A stretch of 64,000 nucleotides of DNA from Adhaeribacter_A terreus (GTDB lineage: Bacteria > Bacteroidota > Bacteroidia > Cytophagales > Hymenobacteraceae): positions 1 to 64,000 of the forward strand of contig NZ_JBHSKT010000006.1 of the NCBI RefSeq assembly GCF_042657365.1, read 5' to 3'. Position 1 is the first letter of the stretch. Each line of letters opens with the position of its first letter. The translations under genes were made by a program, and so were the position numbers. The notes under the pieces were generated by a model. That model was given only the letters and a program-made list of their open reading frames with translations, made no database searches and was not told the DNA's origin. Positions 60,669 through 64,000 of the stretch are shown in pieces.

Positions 60669-61229
60669 ATGAAGACCTTATATTTAATGCGCCACGCCAA
60701 ATCGAGCTGGGATTTTCCGGAACTGAACGACCACGACCGCCCGTTGAACAAGCGGGGGCGGCAGGATGGGCCTTTAATGGGCCAGCAACTACTTTCCCGC
60801 GACACCAGCCCCGATCTTATTTTATCGAGTACGGCGGTACGCGCCATAACTACCGCCACTTTAGTAGCCAAAGAACTCGATTACGACCGCGAAAAAATAC
60901 AGGCCCAGGAAAGCATTTACAAAGCCGGCCGCAACGAACTGATCAAGATCATACAGCACGTACCCGACGAAATCAACAGTTTGCTGATCATCGGCCATAA
61001 CCCGATTCTATCGGAAGTAGCCAATAAATTATCGCCGGAAGCTTTGCCTGATATGCCTACTGCCGGCGTGGTGGCGCTGGAATTTAACTGCAACTCGTGG
61101 CTCGATATCAGCGGCGATAAAAGCAAACTGCTCTTCAACGATTTTCCGAAAAATTATAAACAAAAGAATAAAGAGAAAGACAAGGATAAGAAAAAGGACA
61201 AGGAAGAAAAGGAACAAGCCGGTGAATAG
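60669..61229 (+). CDS. sixA: SixA-type histidine phosphatase
   Basis: A 186-residue member of the histidine phosphatase superfamily; SixA removes phosphate from phosphohistidine on phosphorelay or PTS proteins. The RHG motif is RHAKSSWD (residues 8-15), with the second His in IGHNP. The ATG at 60669 is chosen because it starts directly at KTLYLMRHAK. The last 25 residues form a Lys/Glu/Asp tail (KNKEKDKDKKKDKEEKEQ) not typical of SixA, probably disordered. Confidence 0.88.
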   Translation: MKTLYLMRHAKSSWDFPELNDHDRPLNKRGRQDGPLMGQQLLSRDTSPDLILSSTAVRAITTATLVAKELDYDREKIQAQESIYKAGRNELIKIIQHVPDEINSLLIIGHNPILSEVANKLSPEALPDMPTAGVVALEFNCNSWLDISGDKSKLLFNDFPKNYKQKNKEKDKDKKKDKEEKEQAGE

Positions 61230-61572
61230 TTTTCTTCCGGAAGCTTCCGAAATGTTTTGAGCCTTCCTGTTTTTTCAGCTTGTGGCAAACCTATTTGCAA
61301 AACTCCCAACTCCTCTTTGTAAGGCAGAAGTTGGGAGTTTTGCATAATATACCTGCTAAAATATTTCTTCCTGTTTTCTGAAAACCTGTACCAATGAAAG
61401 TAAAAAGAACTCCATGGCGCTTTTACCCAGACGTTTGCCCAACATCATAATCCTGAAAAATTGCAGAACCAGCAAACCCGGATCCGGACAAAAAACCATT
61501 GGCTTTGGAGCCGGTTATTAAAATAAATCCGCATATTGCACTTTATTTCATTTCAGGATCCTACGCTTACGC
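61230..61572. other. Spacer after sixA
   Basis: 343 bp without a gene. It holds the sixA terminator and, past 61345, ordinary unique sequence with no recognisable signal; no 29-bp element is visible. Confidence 0.55.
61297..61343 (+). terminator. Hairpin after sixA
   Basis: GCAAAACTCCCAACT and AGTTGGGAGTTTTGC, a perfect 15-bp stem around 17 nt. Confidence 0.8.
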
Positions 61573-62313
61573 ATGCCTTTAAGAGAAGAATTTGAATTGT
61601 CGGGAAACTGGCTGTTCCGGAGAAGAAGCTGGTTGCCGCTCGTTCTTTATGTTTTTGCATTGTGCATTATGTTGCTTTACCCGGAAGATACACACCGCAG
61701 TATCAGCCATACTAACTGGGGTTTATTCTGCCTGGGCATTTCGTTTCTGGGTTTAGTGGTGCGGGCCATTACCATTGGCTTTACGCCCAAAGGCACTTCG
61801 GGCCGCAATACCGAGAAACAGGTTGCCGATACGCTGAACCGCACGGGCATTTACTCGGTAGTGAGGCACCCGCTTTATTTAGGCAATTTTCTGATGTGGC
61901 TGGGTTTGTTCCTTTACATTGGTTTGTGGTGGTTTGTACTGATCTGCTGCCTGGCCTACTGGCTTTACTACGAACGCATCATGTATGCCGAAGAAGAATT
62001 TCTGCGCAAAACCTACGGCGCCGAATACGAAACCTGGGCCGAACGCACGCCGGCTTTTCTGCCTGCGCTTACGGGTTGGGTTTCCAGCCCGGCCAGTTTT
62101 TCTTTTAAAAATGTGCTGAAACGCGAATACAACGGTTTGTTTGCCATGTTCTTTTCGTTTGCGGCGCTTAATGCCATCAGCTATTTTATGTCCGACGGCC
62201 TTTTTTACATGGATCCGGTCTGGCAATTGCTTTTGCTGCTTTGCACCGGCCTGTTTGTGTTGCTGCGTTTCCTACGGAAGAATACTAAATTGCTGGATGA
62301 GCCGGGACGGTAA
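61573..62313 (+). CDS. ICMT-like membrane methyltransferase
   Basis: A 246-residue integral membrane protein of the isoprenylcysteine carboxyl methyltransferase / phospholipid methyltransferase type. About six helices; the cofactor region is RHPLYLGNFLMWLGL (about 98-112) and YAEEEFLRKTYGAEYETWAERTPAF. Bacterial relatives methylate lipid head groups, including lipid A phosphate (LmtA type). The substrate here is unknown. Confidence 0.85.
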   Translation: MPLREEFELSGNWLFRRRSWLPLVLYVFALCIMLLYPEDTHRSISHTNWGLFCLGISFLGLVVRAITIGFTPKGTSGRNTEKQVADTLNRTGIYSVVRHPLYLGNFLMWLGLFLYIGLWWFVLICCLAYWLYYERIMYAEEEFLRKTYGAEYETWAERTPAFLPALTGWVSSPASFSFKNVLKREYNGLFAMFFSFAALNAISYFMSDGLFYMDPVWQLLLLLCTGLFVLLRFLRKNTKLLDEPGR

Positions 62314-62357
62314 TTTTGGTTGTTGGTTGTTGGTTGCTGGTTGTTCGTTGTTGGTTT
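62314..62357 (+). repeat. Short tandem repeat, TTGGTTG type
   Basis: Five imperfect GTTGGTT units starting within 20 nt of the methyltransferase stop codon. Confidence 0.65.
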
Positions 62358-62394
62358 TTCCCTTTAAAACGATAGCGTTTTCTGCTTAAAAACT
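62353..62394. repeat. 42-bp dyad of the AAAACG element
   Basis: GGTTTTT, six bases, AAAACGATAGCGTTTT, six bases, AAAAACT. Confidence 0.82.
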
Positions 62395-62404
62395 ACTTGA
62401 TTGA

Positions 62405-62441
62405 AAAAAGCCGCGCCGGAAAAATTCCGGAGCGGCTTTTT
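62405..62441 (+). terminator. Terminator after the methyltransferase gene
   Basis: AAAAAGCCGC and GCGGCTTTTT with an inner CCGGAA/TTCCGG stem. Confidence 0.88.
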
Positions 62442-62470
62442 AGTTTTCAGGGCGGAAAGCTTAGCGTTTT
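62442..62470 (-). repeat. 29-bp AAAACG element
   Basis: Minus strand AAAACGCTAAGCTTTC, six bases, GAAAACT. Confidence 0.7.
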
Positions 62471-62560
62471 TACAGAAGTTACTGATTCATTGCCCATTAT
62501 TTTAGTTTACAGTTGTTATAAAACTACTATATTTAGATTCAGAAACTAAAGCCGGCTAAT

Positions 62561-64000
62561 ATGAAAACTTCTGCCTTCCCGAAGCTGCTTTTCTTATTGC
62601 TGACTGGCATTTTATTGCATCTTAATGCCAAGGCCCAGAAAGAAGCCAATGTATGGTATTTTGGGAATAATTTTTCCAGCCCTGCTAACAGTAATGCCAA
62701 TGTTTGCCCAGGCCTTAGCTTTAACAGCAACCCGCCCCTAGTACTTCATAACGGGCAAGCCAGAGGACAATTCGGATTTGCTTCTATGTGCGATGCCGCC
62801 GGCAACTTACTTTTCTATGCAGGAGGATCAACTAACGGCAGCGGTTATAGATTATTCGATCGCCGACACCAGGCTATGCCTAACAGCATTGCTGCTACTG
62901 CCGGCGCCTGGACTACTTCACCTATTGTTCCTTGGCCAGGACAGCCACAAAAGTACTTTTACTTTGGGGAAACGGGGGGGAGTTTCCGGCATAAGGCTTG
63001 TTTAGTAGTAGATATGACTTTAAACGGAGGCTTTGGCGATGTGAGTTCCTCGAGTACCTCTCTTCCTTATGGTACTAATTATAGCGATCCTTTTGCTGTG
63101 CAGCATCGCAACAACCGCGATTTTTGGATTATTTTTTATAATAGCATCAACTTTAATTTTAATGCTCACCTTATTTCACCAACTGGTTTAAATCAAACGC
63201 CAGTTATCAGTTCCCCGGTATTCCCGCCAGGAGTTCTTCGGCCCTATGGTCTTATTAAAATTTCTCCGGATGGCAAAACAATTGCTTTGGTGCTTAATAA
63301 CTCACCGTTGGTATTGCCACACATTTATCAAATACGGCTCTTCAATTTCGATGCAGTTACCGGCAACATAACATATAAAGGTGCGCTACCCGATTCCCTC
63401 GCCAAAAGTGTAGAATTCTCACCAGACGGGTCGAAGTTATATTCTGTGCGTGTAAAATCTGGCTTACCAACTGCTCCATATCCTACGTTGGTACAATATG
63501 ATTTAGATGCCGGCAGCCCTGCAGCTATTTACAACAGTGCCGTCAATCTTTATCAATCTAATTTAACTGCCTTATATAACTTACAGGTTGGTCCCGATGG
63601 CAAAATCTATATAACTTCAGGAAACCCTTTAACGCCAACCAGTAGGGTAGGCCGATATATGAGTGTGTTCAACCGCCCTAATTTAAAAGGAATTGCATGT
63701 CGGTTTATACCGAACATGTTGGATTTAGATCCCAATAATACCGGAAACTATGATGGAGGCATAGATCCCCCTACTTTTGTACAAAGCTATTTTTACCGCC
63801 CCAAGATCACAATGCAGCAAACCTGTTTCGGCGATACGGCTTTCTTTGCCTTAGGCAACCCGGCTTACGTAGATTCGGTGGAATGGAACTTCGGCGATCC
63901 GGCTTCGGGCGTGCAGAATACCAGCACCTTGTTCAACCCCAAGCATTTTTACGCCACGCCCGGCCCCAAACAAGTACAGGCCATTGTGCATTTCAACTTC
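62561..64000 (+). CDS. Large secreted PKD-domain protein, cut by window edge
   Basis: An open frame of 480 codons from the ATG at 62561 to the last base, without a stop. It has a signal peptide (LPKLLFLLL-like hydrophobic core ending LNAKAQ). The next 390 residues look like a beta-propeller of the type found in Bacteroidota gliding and T9SS proteins (NVWYFGNN, GPDGKIYITSG, SPDGKTIAL, SPDGSKLYSV), then a PKD domain starts (VEWNFGDPASG, KHFYATPGPKQVQ). Such proteins usually end in a type B (gliding motility C-terminal) sorting domain, which would lie outside the window. Confidence 0.88.
   Translation, partial: MKTSAFPKLLFLLLTGILLHLNAKAQKEANVWYFGNNFSSPANSNANVCPGLSFNSNPPLVLHNGQARGQFGFASMCDAAGNLLFYAGGSTNGSGYRLFDRRHQAMPNSIAATAGAWTTSPIVPWPGQPQKYFYFGETGGSFRHKACLVVDMTLNGGFGDVSSSSTSLPYGTNYSDPFAVQHRNNRDFWIIFYNSINFNFNAHLISPTGLNQTPVISSPVFPPGVLRPYGLIKISPDGKTIALVLNNSPLVLPHIYQIRLFNFDAVTGNITYKGALPDSLAKSVEFSPDGSKLYSVRVKSGLPTAPYPTLVQYDLDAGSPAAIYNSAVNLYQSNLTALYNLQVGPDGKIYITSGNPLTPTSRVGRYMSVFNRPNLKGIACRFIPNMLDLDPNNTGNYDGGIDPPTFVQSYFYRPKITMQQTCFGDTAFFALGNPAYVDSVEWNFGDPASGVQNTSTLFNPKHFYATPGPKQVQAIVHFNF

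Noticed and set aside
1..64000. CRISPR array, prophage, integrase or toxin-antitoxin island
   Set aside because: No regularly spaced direct repeats, phage structural genes, recombinases or paired toxin genes were seen.

Overview
The window looks like chromosomal DNA of a Bacteroidota bacterium, most likely order Cytophagales near Hymenobacteraceae (family placement is inference). The pointers are -7 boxes of the form TAnnTTTG with an upstream TTG, very few Shine-Dalgarno sequences, two proteins ending in type IX secretion (T9SS) sorting domains, several small PorT-type outer-membrane barrels, a DUF2480 protein, and a TonB receptor with an N-terminal carboxypeptidase-regulatory-like domain. 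No phage, transposase, CRISPR array or rRNA gene is inside the window. One tRNA (His) is present.

Layout. 1-459: no gene, but two tandem promoters pointing left out of the window. 460-5132 (minus): DUF2480 and tsaB, then an S41 protease, rnpA and rpmH, then a lone three-helix membrane protein of the Pycsar-effector (PycTM) type. 5321-7469: M61 peptidase and a small unknown. 7558-11709 (minus): small hydrophilic protein, PfkB kinase, tRNA-His, cation efflux protein, dihydroorotase. 12104-18112: a 2,002-residue secreted T9SS protein. 18343-25288: DEAD-box helicase, small membrane proteins and a lipoprotein, upp with an acyltransferase-like gene, and a Wzi/RemB-like barrel. 25553-28571: ABC exporter, small membrane protein, gmhA. 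A 0.9 kb gap leads to a secreted polysaccharide-lyase-like lipoprotein, then YifB/ComM, three PorT-type barrels, a GNAT enzyme and a PagL-like lipid A deacylase. 37389-43317: mfd, a four-PAS protein without output domain, and an omega-amidase. 43423-49726: FG-GAP T9SS protein, murF, rfbC, a glycosyltransferase and a SirB2-cytochrome c fusion. 49872-54362: hflX, a second output-less PAS protein followed by a CZB-like protein, and a CNNM/CBS membrane protein. 55098-60253 (minus): P1 peptidase, PepSY membrane protein and siderophore receptor. The right end holds sixA, an ICMT-like methyltransferase and the start of another large secreted protein cut by the window edge.

Functional themes are cell envelope and surface (murF, rfbC, glycosyltransferase, gmhA, lipid A enzyme, barrels, T9SS cargo), iron uptake (TonB receptor plus PepSY), and housekeeping (tsaB, rnpA, rpmH, mfd, upp, dihydroorotase, hflX).

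The most unusual signal is not a gene. A 29-bp element, AAAACGVTANNNTTTY-N6-AAAAASY (S=G/C, V=not T), occurs about 46 times in the spacers, in both orientations and with nearly fixed internal spacing. Because its core is palindromic it also forms complete 42-bp dyads. Copies often begin in the stop codon of one gene or end at the start codon of the next, and four further matches with the same register lie inside coding sequences. I know of no named element with this sequence. It is described copy by copy below and as the leading finding.
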